Position numbers and translations under genes: made by a program. From NCBI GenBank assembly GCA_945956935.1, contig CAMFJD010000004.1, forward strand, positions 36,527 to 100,526: 64,000 bases of DNA. The letters are read 5' to 3'. A model generated the notes under the pieces. The model saw only the letters and a program-made list of their open reading frames with translations. It searched no databases and had not been told where the DNA came from. Every line of letters starts with the position of its first letter. The first letter of the stretch is position 1. Shown here piece after piece: positions 55,595-64,000 of the stretch. The stretch is from an uncultured Bacillota bacterium (lineage in GTDB: Bacteria; Bacillota_I; Bacilli_A; Culicoidibacterales; ZOR0006).

Positions 55595-56407
55595 ATGAAA
55601 AAGATTATGGGAATTTTAGCTATGGCTGTATTATCAGTAGGTTTAGTTGCTTGTGGTGGATCAAGTGATTCGGCAGAACCAACAACAGTAACGTTTTCTG
55701 GATCATCTTCAGTAAACATCTTAATGGAAGATATGGAACCAGCTTTTGAAGAAGCAAACGAGACAATCGATTTAAAAGTAAGTGCTTCTGGATCATCTGA
55801 TGGAATTAAAGCAGCTCAAGAAGGAACTGTTGATTTTGGAATGTCTTCACGTGATTTAAAAGCTGAAGAAAAATCAGGTGTAAATGAAGAAACAATCGCA
55901 TTAGATGGAATTGCAGTAGTTGTTAATCCAAATAATCCGGTACAAGATTTAACATTAGAGCAAATCGCTTCAATTTACCGTGGAGAAATCACTAACTGGA
56001 ATGAAGTTGGTGGAGAAGACTTACCAATTTCTGTTGTAGCTCGTGAATCTGCTTCAGGAACTCGTGGAGCATTCGAAGAAATTTTAGGAATTAAAGATGA
56101 AATGACAACAAGTGCAACAGAGTTTAACGGAACTGGTGGAGTAAAATCAGAAATCGCTCAAAACCCAAATGCAATTGGATACATCTCTTTAGGTGGACTT
56201 GATGATACAGTGAAGTCGGTAAGTGTTGATGGAGCAGAAGCGACAGTAGAAGCAATTCAAGCTGGGGAATATGCAATTGCTCGTCCATTTATTTTAATCT
56301 ATCAAGAAGATACATTAACTGATTCAGCAAAAACATTCTTAGACTGGGCTTTAAGCACAGAAGGACAAGAAATTGTTGCTGAAGCTGGATTCATCTCAGT
56401 AAACTAA
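55595..56407 (+). CDS. pstS: Phosphate ABC transporter substrate-binding lipoprotein
   Basis: Binds phosphate outside the membrane and delivers it to PstCA. The 270 residues start with a lipoprotein signal (MKKIMGILAMAVLSVGLVAC) and show TFSGSSSVNILM, SASGSSDGIKAAQEGTVDFGMSSRD and ARESASGTRGAFEE, whose Ser/Arg/Asp residues bind phosphate in PstS. A terminator follows and pstC has its own Pho box, so PstS can be made in excess of the permease. The codons are noticeably uniform, consistent with high expression. Confidence 0.95.
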   Translation: MKKIMGILAMAVLSVGLVACGGSSDSAEPTTVTFSGSSSVNILMEDMEPAFEEANETIDLKVSASGSSDGIKAAQEGTVDFGMSSRDLKAEEKSGVNEETIALDGIAVVVNPNNPVQDLTLEQIASIYRGEITNWNEVGGEDLPISVVARESASGTRGAFEEILGIKDEMTTSATEFNGTGGVKSEIAQNPNAIGYISLGGLDDTVKSVSVDGAEATVEAIQAGEYAIARPFILIYQEDTLTDSAKTFLDWALSTEGQEIVAEAGFISVN

Positions 56408-56420
56408 TAAATCATGAATG

Positions 56421-56452
56421 CGACATATCATTGATATGTCGTATTTTTTTTT
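56421..56452 (+). terminator. Terminator of pstS
   Basis: CGACATATC and GATATGTCG form a 9-bp stem with ATT loop, followed by TATTTTTTTTT. Confidence 0.88.
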
Positions 56453-56495
56453 GGAAAATGCATGTTTTTTTCTAGAAATTGAGTAAAAAGAATTA

Positions 56496-56523
56496 TTTAC
56501 ACAATTTTTACACAATTTTTACT
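56496..56523 (+). promoter_or_regulatory. Second Pho box, upstream of pstC
   Basis: TTTACA (56496), TTTACA (56507) and TTTACT (56518) are exactly 11 bases apart with identical CAATT spacers. A TATGAT at 56555-56560 may be the -10. Confidence 0.85.
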
Positions 56524-56609
56524 CTAAATCGACGAATATTCAAAATTTACTTGTTATGATAATTATGATTTATTGCCAATTTTTGGCGATGATAAGGAGG
56601 CTAAAAAAC

Positions 56610-57821
56610 ATGCAAAGCACAAATCACAAACGCAAAGCAATCGTTGAGTGGATTTGGAAACATTTGTTTTTAATTATGGCAACTGTTTCAATCATTTCTG
56701 TGCTAACAATTGGGTTCTTTGTAATTTCTAATGGAGTTAAACCATTTATAGGTTCATCAAGCAATGAAACGATTATCTATCTTGAGAAGTTTAAAGCGAC
56801 TGATCAGGTAAAACTTGATGGTGAACTAATTACTGATTTTAAAAATGCTATTGGTTTAGAAGATGGAGTACATACATTAACTTATATTACTTCAGATGGT
56901 ATTGAAGAGATCGACATAACAGTTGATTCTAAAAATGAAGATCCAAGTCAAACTGTTATATTTTCTGATGAACCAGAAAATAGTTCACTTGATGAGACTG
57001 TGAAGTATACATCTGTTTTGACAATTGAAGGGAAGACATCAGTTTTAGATCGTAAAATTTCAGTTGTTGTTCCAGAGCCAGCGTATAGCATTGTAGACTT
57101 CTTGTTTGGTTCAGAATGGAAACCAACATCGCAAAAATTATATGGTATTTTACCAATGATTATTGGAACATTAGGAGTAACAGCTGGGGCATTAGTTTTA
57201 GGAGTACCTATTGGTATTTTAACAGGGGTTTATATTGCTGAATTAGCACCAAAACGTGTAGCACAAGTATTACGACCAGCAGTAGAATTATTAGCAGGTA
57301 TTCCATCAGTCGTTTTTGGATTTTTTGGTCTAACTGTTATCGTTCCTATGATTCAACAATTGTTTGGATTAGCATCAGGAACGTCGATGCTTGCAGCAAT
57401 TATTATTTTAGGAGTAATGATTTTACCAACGGTTATTTCAATGACAGCAACATCACTACGAGCAGTACCAAACTATTACCGTGAAGGATCACTAGCATTA
57501 GGTGCCACAAAAATTCAGACGATTTTCTCGGTAACAATGCGTGCAGCAAGATCAGGTATTTTAACAGGGGTAGTGTTAGGAATTGGGAGAGCAGTTGGTG
57601 AGACAATGGCAGTTATTTTAGTAGCAGGAAACTCTCCACAAGTACCAGACTCGATTCTTTCGTCGGTGCGTACATTAACATCTTCAATTGCATTAGAAAT
57701 GAGTTATGCATCAGGTAGACATAGTGAGATGCTATATGCTATTGGAATTGTCTTATTCTTATTCATCGTTGTGTTGAATGTTGTAATTATGCGTTTGAAT
57801 AAAAAGGCAGGTGATCATTAA
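56610..57821 (+). CDS. pstC: Phosphate ABC transporter permease PstC with extracytoplasmic insertion
   Basis: Membrane subunit of the PstSCAB importer. The 403 residues have TM1 at about 15-40, then a hydrophilic stretch of about 120 residues outside the membrane (residues 45-165). The ordinary PstC core follows: LYGILPMIIGTLGVTAGAL, ELLAGIPSVVFGFFGL and the EAA loop YYREGSLALGATKIQTIF. Most PstC proteins have 280-320 residues and no such insertion. A frame opens upstream at 56556, but AAGGAGG before ATG 56610 fixes the start. It overlaps pstA by one base (TAATG). Confidence 0.93.
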   Translation: MQSTNHKRKAIVEWIWKHLFLIMATVSIISVLTIGFFVISNGVKPFIGSSSNETIIYLEKFKATDQVKLDGELITDFKNAIGLEDGVHTLTYITSDGIEEIDITVDSKNEDPSQTVIFSDEPENSSLDETVKYTSVLTIEGKTSVLDRKISVVVPEPAYSIVDFLFGSEWKPTSQKLYGILPMIIGTLGVTAGALVLGVPIGILTGVYIAELAPKRVAQVLRPAVELLAGIPSVVFGFFGLTVIVPMIQQLFGLASGTSMLAAIIILGVMILPTVISMTATSLRAVPNYYREGSLALGATKIQTIFSVTMRAARSGILTGVVLGIGRAVGETMAVILVAGNSPQVPDSILSSVRTLTSSIALEMSYASGRHSEMLYAIGIVLFLFIVVLNVVIMRLNKKAGDH

Positions 57822-58648
57822 TGAGTCGTAAAACAAAAGATATGTTAATTAAATCATTAATTTTATTATCAACCGGATTTACAGTTGGAATTTTAGTGAT
57901 TATTATTGGTTATATTACATTCCGTGGCTTTGGGGCGTTATCATTTGATTTCATTTTTGGATCAGCCGATCAAGGTGGAATTTGGCCGATGATTGTATCA
58001 ACGATGTATATCGTTGGAATTTCATTAGCAATTTCGGTTCCAGTTGGAATTATGGCTGCTATTTATTTAACCGAATATGCGAAACAAACACGCTTTGTGG
58101 GTTTAATTCGTTTAGCAACACAAAGTTTATCAGGGATTCCATCAATTATTTTTGGATTATTTGGTTTAGCGTTATTTGTACGCGCATTCGGATTTAATGT
58201 GTCTATTTTATCTGCTGGTTTAACACTGGCAATCATGAATTTACCAGTAATTATTCGTGCAACTGAAGAAGCACTAAAATCAGTACCACAAAGTTATCGT
58301 GAAGGATCACTAGGACTTGGTGCAACAAAAATTTATACAATTTGGAAAGTTGTTTTACCAAGTGCACTTCCGGGTATTTTGACAGCTGTCATTTTAGCTG
58401 TTGGGCGCATTGTTGGTGAATCAGCACCAGTATTATTGACGGCAGGTGTATTAAAAGATGTGCCGATGTCAATGTTTGATGGTGGACGAACATTAACAGT
58501 TCATTTATACTTATTAGCACAAGAGGCAATCAGCCCTCATGATTTCCAAATTGCTTTCGCAACAGCGACTGTCTTAATTGTCATTGTATTGATTATTAAC
58601 TTAGTTGCTCGTTTCGTGTCAGCAAAACTTGATAAAACAAAGGCGTAA
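57821..58648 (+). CDS. pstA: Phosphate ABC transporter permease PstA
   Basis: Second membrane subunit of the Pst importer. The 275 residues have six membrane segments, [37 protein letters not shown] and the EAA loop [29 protein letters not shown]. It starts on the pstC stop codon (TAATG) and so is translationally coupled, and it precedes pstB by 16 bases. Confidence 0.95.
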   Translation: MSRKTKDMLIKSLILLSTGFTVGILVIIIGYITFRGFGALSFDFIFGSADQGGIWPMIVSTMYIVGISLAISVPVGIMAAIYLTEYAKQTRFVGLIRLATQSLSGIPSIIFGLFGLALFVRAFGFNVSILSAGLTLAIMNLPVIIRATEEALKSVPQSYREGSLGLGATKIYTIWKVVLPSALPGILTAVILAVGRIVGESAPVLLTAGVLKDVPMSMFDGGRTLTVHLYLLAQEAISPHDFQIAFATATVLIVIVLIINLVARFVSAKLDKTKA

Positions 58649-58664
58649 GCGAGGGAGTAACGTT

Positions 58665-59426
<762 letters not shown>

Positions 59427-59443
59427 AAAAGGGGGATATATCA

Positions 59444-60154
59444 ATGGTTGATTTCAGTAATCCACGTGCAAGTTTCGATCAGGATTTAGAACAATTATCG
59501 AATATGTTACAAGAATTAAGTAATGAAGCAATAGACGCATATCAACAAATTAAAATAGCTCTACAAGAAAATAAAAAAGATGTAGCATTAGAAGTTGTAC
59601 GTCATGACGATGTTATCAATGAACTCACTGAGGAAATTAATGACATGGCAATTTTATTAATTGCTCGTCAGACACCAGTTGCGAGTGATTTGCGTCGTAT
59701 TATTGCAACTTTAAGAATGTCATCACACTTAGAACGGGTAGCAGATTATGCTGTGAATTTAGCAGAATATATTTTATTAAATGTCGAAAAAGACCTTGAA
59801 ACATATGCAGCAATAATCATCGATATGATTGACCACTTATTGAAAATGATTGAAAAAGTAATGGAGTCATTCCATAAGCAAGATGCAAAATTAGCTCGAC
59901 AAGTAGCAGAAATGGATCGTGTATTAGATACGATGTATACAAAAAACTTGAATGATTTATTTGAAATTACGCGATCTGAAACAACCCATACTGCCGTGCT
60001 TGCAACGCAAACAATTTTGATTTTGAAATATATGGAACGTGCAGGAGATCATGTAACAAATATTGCTGAGGAAGTTGCATTCTTAGTAAAAGGAAAAACA
60101 TATGAATTTAATAAAAGTAGTGTAAAGATGCGATACTTAAACGACACTGAATAA
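59444..60154 (+). CDS. phoU: Phosphate signalling protein PhoU
   Basis: Peripheral helical-bundle protein that restrains PhoR-type kinases and the Pst transporter when phosphate is ample. The 236 residues contain two PhoU repeats with metal-binding ExxxD-like motifs (SSHLERVADYAVNLAEYI; LKYMERAGDHVTNIAEEV). GGGGGA lies 8 bases before the ATG. It is last in pstC-A-B-phoU and followed by a terminator. A second PhoU-like domain is fused to the Na/Pi transporter at 51569. Confidence 0.95.
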   Translation: MVDFSNPRASFDQDLEQLSNMLQELSNEAIDAYQQIKIALQENKKDVALEVVRHDDVINELTEEINDMAILLIARQTPVASDLRRIIATLRMSSHLERVADYAVNLAEYILLNVEKDLETYAAIIIDMIDHLLKMIEKVMESFHKQDAKLARQVAEMDRVLDTMYTKNLNDLFEITRSETTHTAVLATQTILILKYMERAGDHVTNIAEEVAFLVKGKTYEFNKSSVKMRYLNDTE

Positions 60155-60177
60155 AAAAGGCCGGAGGCCTTTTTTAT
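60154..60177 (+). terminator. Terminator of the pst-phoU operon
   Basis: GGCC-GGA-GGCC hairpin flanked by A and T runs directly after the phoU stop. Confidence 0.87.
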
Positions 60178-60234
60178 TTTGTTTGTAACTATCCAAAATC
60201 AAGAAGATACGATATACTTAAACGCAGAGAGTAG

Positions 60235-60582
60235 ATGATTATTATGGAACATTATTTGAAATATATTGATACAATACAGACAGTGATTGTCGATCGTCCA
60301 TTAGGTAGCGTACACCCAAAATGGGGATATGTGTATCCACTCAATTATGGTTATATCCCACAGACATGCGCAGGAGATGGTGAAGCAATAGATGTATACA
60401 TACTTGGTGTGTTTGAACCAATGAAAATATGTAATGTGAGAATTATTGCAGTGATTGAAAGAATGGATGATGTTGAAGCCAAATTAGTGGCTACCATAGA
60501 TCATAAAAAATATACAAAGGAACAAATAGAAGTACTTGTTGAATTTCAAGAGCGTTTTTTTGAAACAACAGTATATATGTAA
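60235..60582 (+). CDS. Small inorganic-pyrophosphatase-like protein
   Basis: The 115-residue protein resembles the compact family I pyrophosphatase relatives of Bacillota: HPKWGYVYPLNYGYIPQTCAGDGEAIDVYILG matches the Tyr- and Asp-bearing active-site strand (usual signature DxDPxD, here DGEAID). It lacks about 60 residues and several acidic ligands of full-length PPases, so activity is uncertain. ATG 60235 or ATG 60244 could be the start; neither has a strong ribosome-binding site. Its place after phoU suggests a phosphate link, but a terminator lies between. Confidence 0.72.
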   Translation: MIIMEHYLKYIDTIQTVIVDRPLGSVHPKWGYVYPLNYGYIPQTCAGDGEAIDVYILGVFEPMKICNVRIIAVIERMDDVEAKLVATIDHKKYTKEQIEVLVEFQERFFETTVYM

Positions 60583-60603
60583 AATTAGGAAAGGTGGTGA
60601 CGT

Positions 60604-60632
60604 TCGGTAGGCTACAGTGATGAGGTTACCGA
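60604..60632 (+). promoter_or_regulatory. Possible hairpin over the dnaX ribosome-binding region
   Basis: TCGGTA (60604-60609) and TACCGA (60627-60632) can pair. The loop contains GAGG and an 8-codon reading frame (ATG 60620 to TAA) that overlaps the dnaX ATG. Sequestration or coupling is possible, but this is inference. Confidence 0.3.
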
Positions 60633-60638
60633 CTTACT

Positions 60639-62411
60639 ATGTATAAAGCACTATATCGTTCGTATCGTCCACAAACATTCCGTGATGTTGTTGGACAACA
60701 ACATATAACTCAAACATTCCAGAATGCAATTATGCAAAATAAATTTACCCACGCTTATTTAATTAGTGGTCCACGTGGAACAGGGAAAACAACGTTAGCA
60801 AAAATTGTTGCAAAAGCAGTTAATTGCTTGAATATCCAAAATAATGCGGAACCGTGCAATCAATGTGAGGTGTGTCGTGGAGTTAATGATGGTAGTTTAT
60901 CAGATATTATTGAAATAGATGCTGCTAGTAATAATGGTGTTGATGAAATTCGTGATTTAAGAGAAAAGGCAAAATATGCACCAACACTTGCAAAATATAA
61001 GGTATATATTATTGATGAAGTTCATATGTTATCGACAGGAGCATTTAATGCACTGCTCAAAACGTTAGAGGAACCACCTAAACATGTGATATTTATTCTG
61101 GCTACTACAGAATTACATAAGATTCCAGTAACAATTGTTTCTCGCTGTCAACGTTTTGAAGTGAAAAAAATGACAGAAGAACAGATTACCAATCGTTTAG
61201 CACATGTATTGAGTTGTGAATCTATTGAGTTTGAACCTGCTTCATTAGCATTAATAGCACGATTATCAGATGGTGGTATGCGTGACGCTTTGAGTTTATT
61301 AGATCAAGTAATATCCTACAGTAATCAAATCGTGAAAGTAGAGGATGTAAGTACTGTTGCAGGTATTGCTACAGCACAGCAAGTGGTAGATTTCTTGCAA
61401 GCATTAAACGAACAAAATGATGGAAGTGTGTTAGCTGTAATTGCAAAGTTATTTCATGATGGAAAAGATTTATCACAATTTATTGAGCAAGTTTTACTAT
61501 TACTTAGAGATATATTAATTGCGAAAACACAAACTGGAGCAGATGATATCGTTGCTCTAGCCAAACAGTTTGAATTGCCTTTTTTATATGAAGCAATTAC
61601 AACCTTTAATACATGCCTACATGAATTAAAGTTTACTTCATTTCCAAGGCTAGCACTTGAGTCAACAGCATTACAATTTATGTATCCAACGGAAAAAAAC
61701 ATAGCTGAACCAAGTGGGCAGTTACGAATGCAAAGTGGTACTCAAAAGAAGTTGCAGGGATTACAAAATCAAATAGCTGAATTAGAGCGACAAATAAAAG
61801 AATTGCAAGCACAACAAAAGCAAGAAGCAGTTGTACATCTATCACAACCCTTAATGAAAAAGACAACTATGGTCAGCAGAATTGAAGATTATCCTACTAT
61901 TTATGCAATTCTAGCGCAAGCAACACTTGAAAGAGATGCACAATCGCTAGTCTTAGCTCAGCAAGCATTACAATTTATCCAAAAACAGGCAACTCAGCCG
62001 ATGTTTGCTTTTTTATTAGATAGTACACCAAAAGCGGCAAGCACATTAGGCTGTGTATTTTCAACAAAATATGAACATGTATTTGAGCAATTAATGCAAC
62101 CACATATGAAAAAAGCGGTAGAAACATATTTTGAACAACTATTACAAAAGAAAATAATTTTTGAAATTGTCTTAGATGAGCAGTGGCAGCAATTGAGAGA
62201 ACAGTTTGCTGAAAAATGGAAGAATCAAGAAGTAACAGAGCATTCATTGGTAGAACTACTAAAAAAAATCGAGCCGGTTCAAGTAGAACAAAACCAGAGT
62301 GCTTTAGATGAAACGCTAAATTTAATCGAAGAAAATATACAAGAAGATAATCAAGATGATATAATAGCAGTAGCAACAGATCTCTTCGGTGATATTGTTG
62401 AAGTGATTTAA
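60639..62411 (+). CDS. dnaX: DNA polymerase III subunits gamma and tau
   Basis: ATPase core of the clamp loader; tau also binds the polymerase and helicase. The 590 residues start YKALYRSYRPQTFRDVVGQ. They contain Walker A GPRGTGKTTLAKI, the zinc tetracysteine (CLN...CNQCEVC), Walker B IIDEVHMLS, sensor 1 region ATTELHKIPVTIVSRCQRF and domain III, followed by a glutamine-rich coiled coil and the tau-specific part. The Shine-Dalgarno (GAGG) is 13 bases from the ATG. A slippery heptamer at 61693-61699 could yield a 356-residue gamma form. YbaB and RecR follow, as in B. subtilis. Confidence 0.97.
   Translation: MYKALYRSYRPQTFRDVVGQQHITQTFQNAIMQNKFTHAYLISGPRGTGKTTLAKIVAKAVNCLNIQNNAEPCNQCEVCRGVNDGSLSDIIEIDAASNNGVDEIRDLREKAKYAPTLAKYKVYIIDEVHMLSTGAFNALLKTLEEPPKHVIFILATTELHKIPVTIVSRCQRFEVKKMTEEQITNRLAHVLSCESIEFEPASLALIARLSDGGMRDALSLLDQVISYSNQIVKVEDVSTVAGIATAQQVVDFLQALNEQNDGSVLAVIAKLFHDGKDLSQFIEQVLLLLRDILIAKTQTGADDIVALAKQFELPFLYEAITTFNTCLHELKFTSFPRLALESTALQFMYPTEKNIAEPSGQLRMQSGTQKKLQGLQNQIAELERQIKELQAQQKQEAVVHLSQPLMKKTTMVSRIEDYPTIYAILAQATLERDAQSLVLAQQALQFIQKQATQPMFAFLLDSTPKAASTLGCVFSTKYEHVFEQLMQPHMKKAVETYFEQLLQKKIIFEIVLDEQWQQLREQFAEKWKNQEVTEHSLVELLKKIEPVQVEQNQSALDETLNLIEENIQEDNQDDIIAVATDLFGDIVEVI
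61693..61700 (+). other. Candidate -1 frameshift or slippage site in dnaX
   Basis: The run reads A AAA AAC in the zero frame (GAA AAA AAC), a canonical X XXY YYZ heptamer, at codons 352-354 just after clamp-loader domain III. After -1 slippage the next codons are CAT AGC TGA; a +1 slip gives ACA TAG. Either makes a short gamma-like protein. Confidence 0.5.
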
Positions 62412-62433
62412 AGTTTAGGGAGGATATTTTTAA

Positions 62434-62739
62434 ATGGCAAGCTTTGCACAAATGTTAAAACAAGCACAAAAATTACAAAAAGATATGGAAAATGCACAAG
62501 CAGAACTCGCAACAATTGAAGTTGAAGGACAAGCTGGTGGCGGAGTTGTTAAGGTAACAGTAACAGGTGATAAAAAAGTAAAAGATATTACTATTCAGCC
62601 TGAAGTAATGGACGATGTGGAAATGTTACAAGACTTACTGAAAATCGCCATGAACGAGGCAGTGACGAAGGCAACAGAAATTTCAGAACAACGTATGAGC
62701 GGATTAACAAATGGAATGTCAGTACCAGGTTTATTCTAA
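62434..62739 (+). CDS. ybaB: YbaB/EbfC family nucleoid-associated protein
   Basis: The 101-residue DNA-binding protein forms tweezer-like dimers. It has the family start FAQMLKQAQKLQKDME, a coiled coil, the GGGVVKVTVTGDKKV hairpin and the C-terminal MSGLTNGMSVPGLF. AGGGAGG lies upstream. It lies between dnaX and recR, the conserved arrangement. Confidence 0.95.
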   Translation: MASFAQMLKQAQKLQKDMENAQAELATIEVEGQAGGGVVKVTVTGDKKVKDITIQPEVMDDVEMLQDLLKIAMNEAVTKATEISEQRMSGLTNGMSVPGLF

Positions 62740-62755
62740 ATAATCACTGATTAAA

Positions 62756-62780
62756 AGCGGGATTCATCCCGTTTTTTTTC
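62756..62780 (+). terminator. Terminator of dnaX-ybaB
   Basis: CGGGA and TCCCG pair around TTCA, followed by eight Ts; it lies between ybaB and recR. Confidence 0.82.
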
Positions 62781-62812
62781 CTATTAAAATTACAAGAAGA
62801 GAGGGCAAATAA

Positions 62813-63415
62813 ATGTTTTATCCAAAACCAATTACAGATTTAATCGAACAATTTCAGAAGTTACCAGGTATAGGTAATAAATCAGCAGAGCGCTTAGCAT
62901 TTCATGTAGTTACAAAGATGAAAAGTGATCAAGTACAACAATTTTCAGAAGCATTAATAAATGTACAAAAAAATTTACACAACTGTCCAATCTGTGGACA
63001 TATTACGGATATGCAACAATGTTCAATCTGTAGTGATTTATCGAGAGATGAGGGGGTACTTTGTATCGTAGAGGATTCAAAAGATGTTATTGCTATGGAA
63101 AAAATGCGTGAGTTTCGTGGAAGATATCACGTGTTGCATGGAACGTTATCACCGCTTGATGGTATAGGGCCTGAGGATCTCAATTTGAAAACTTTAATAA
63201 CTAGACTTCAGGTTAACGAACAAATTAACGAAATTATATTAGCGACTAATCCAACTATGGAGGGAGAAGCAACAGCACAATATATTCGTAGATTACTTGA
63301 TGGTTCATCAATTGTCGTTAGTCGAATTGCTCACGGATTACCTGTAGGTGGTGATTTAGAATACGTTGATGAAGTTACTTTGTTAAAAGCATTAGAAGGA
63401 AGACGACAAATGTAA
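62813..63415 (+). CDS. recR: Recombination mediator protein RecR
   Basis: Acts with RecF and RecO in gap repair. The 200 residues have a helix-hairpin-helix ([19 protein letters not shown]), a zinc finger ([16 protein letters not shown]), a Toprim domain ([25 protein letters not shown]) and the C-terminal [27 protein letters not shown] lies 8 bases before the ATG. A terminator separates it from ybaB. Confidence 0.97.
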   Translation: MFYPKPITDLIEQFQKLPGIGNKSAERLAFHVVTKMKSDQVQQFSEALINVQKNLHNCPICGHITDMQQCSICSDLSRDEGVLCIVEDSKDVIAMEKMREFRGRYHVLHGTLSPLDGIGPEDLNLKTLITRLQVNEQINEIILATNPTMEGEATAQYIRRLLDGSSIVVSRIAHGLPVGGDLEYVDEVTLLKALEGRRQM

Positions 63416-63530
63416 AAGTAATATTTGTTTTGTCAATTTTTTGTGAAAAGATTGTAAATTTAAGGATTAATCAGAAAAAATGTTTTAAACTACTTATGTT
63501 CAAAAAAACATAGGACGGGGGAGTCTGATT

Positions 63531-63941
63531 ATGTCAAAAATTGTAAAAAAAAGAACACGATTTACACGAGAACAAATAACAGAATTAGAAAAAAATCCGA
63601 ATGTTGAACGAGTAAGTAAAAAAGCAATAACCTATGCAAAAGAATTCAAGGTAAAAGTGGTTCATGATATTACTAATGGTATGAAAGTAAGAGATTCATT
63701 TATCAAACATGGATTCGATTTGGAATTAATTGGAGAGAATAGGATGTATGTTGCGAGTGGACGCTGGTTGAATCGATATAATCAATTCGGAGCCGAAGGA
63801 TTAATAGATATGCGTAAGTTTAATAAGCAGCCCCGTGCATATAATCCGGGGAAACGTAAATTATATGAAGCTAGTTGTTGTTTACGTGAATATGATCGCA
63901 AATTAAAAAATGCAGCTGAAAATGTGGAACACATAGAATGA
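63531..63941 (+). CDS. Orphan HTH protein related to an IS3-type transposase N-terminus
   Basis: The 136-residue basic protein contains FTREQITELEKNPNVERVSKKAITYAKEFKVKVVHD and GMKVRDSFIKHGFDLELIG. This resembles the N-terminal helix-turn-helix of a clostridial IS3-family OrfA (FTKEQIEEL..NPYVK.VS..TITYT pattern). No DDE catalytic frame follows before the window ends and no terminal repeats are visible. It could be a domesticated DNA-binding protein or a remnant. GGGGGAG lies 9 bases before the ATG. A terminator follows, so it is expressed as a unit. Confidence 0.65.
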   Translation: MSKIVKKRTRFTREQITELEKNPNVERVSKKAITYAKEFKVKVVHDITNGMKVRDSFIKHGFDLELIGENRMYVASGRWLNRYNQFGAEGLIDMRKFNKQPRAYNPGKRKLYEASCCLREYDRKLKNAAENVEHIE

Positions 63942-63946
63942 ATGTA

Positions 63947-63967
63947 GAGAGCTTTCGAGCTCTTTTT
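63947..63967 (+). terminator. Terminator of the orphan HTH gene
   Basis: AGAGCT-TTCG-AGCTCT hairpin with a UUCG tetraloop, followed by a T run. Confidence 0.85.
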
Positions 63968-64000
63968 CTGTTTATGGAGAAAAAAAGAAATTTTTTCAAA

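Overview
The window is a 64 kb origin-of-replication region from a low-G+C, Gram-positive-type bacterium (Bacillota). The evidence is AT-rich DNA, strong GGAGG ribosome-binding sites, a T-box leader on serS, PhoP-type TTTACA repeats and the core order rpmH-rnpA-yidC-jag-mnmE to the left and dnaA-dnaN-rlbA-recF-gyrB-gyrA to the right of the origin. I cannot name the species. Nothing sporulation-specific was recognised. A deep Bacilli or Erysipelotrichia-like lineage would fit, but that is inference.

Layout. The origin lies at about 35.6-37.7 kb, with DnaA-box clusters on both sides of dnaA and an unwinding element between dnaA and dnaN. Nearly all genes left of it are on the minus strand and most right of it on the plus strand, so transcription is largely co-directional with replication. 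The main right-arm exceptions are the two deoxynucleoside kinases and the Na/Pi transporter. The left arm, read outward, holds rpmH, rnpA, yidC, jag, mnmE, a Ppx/GppA protein and mnmG. It continues with a roughly 16 kb type IV pilus locus (pilB to pilD, 28.7-13.0 kb), tRNA-Phe and tRNA-Gly, an LCP cell-wall ligase, two TrkH/KtrB potassium transporters (one frameshifted) and a nitroreductase. Last come tmk-holB-ricT-trmN6, a large unknown membrane protein, a beta-phosphoglucomutase, a peroxiredoxin and the edge of rsmI. In Bacillus subtilis the tmk block lies on the other arm.

The right arm, read outward, holds dnaA, dnaN, rlbA, recF, gyrB, gyrA, two DacA-type carboxypeptidases, T-box-serS, tRNA-Ser, a DUF4250 gene, two deoxynucleoside kinases, the SRP RNA and tadA. 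A complete phosphate-starvation block follows: Na/Pi transporter, phoP-phoR, pstS, pstC-pstA-pstB and phoU. The arm ends with a small pyrophosphatase-like gene, dnaX, ybaB, recR and an orphan HTH gene.

Most noteworthy. Two perfect parS sites lie about 230 bp apart at 47.4-47.6 kb. One is the stem of the dacA terminator. The other sits inside the serS T-box riboswitch where stem III is expected. No parA, parB, noc or rsmG is found beside mnmG. The pilus operon encodes a 1,176-residue secreted protein with an EF-hand-like calcium loop, which may be a PilY1-like tip protein of a Gram-positive pilus. GyrA has Ile at the quinolone-determining Ser position. dnaX carries a canonical slippery heptamer at the gamma/tau boundary. 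PstC has a roughly 120-residue extracytoplasmic insertion.
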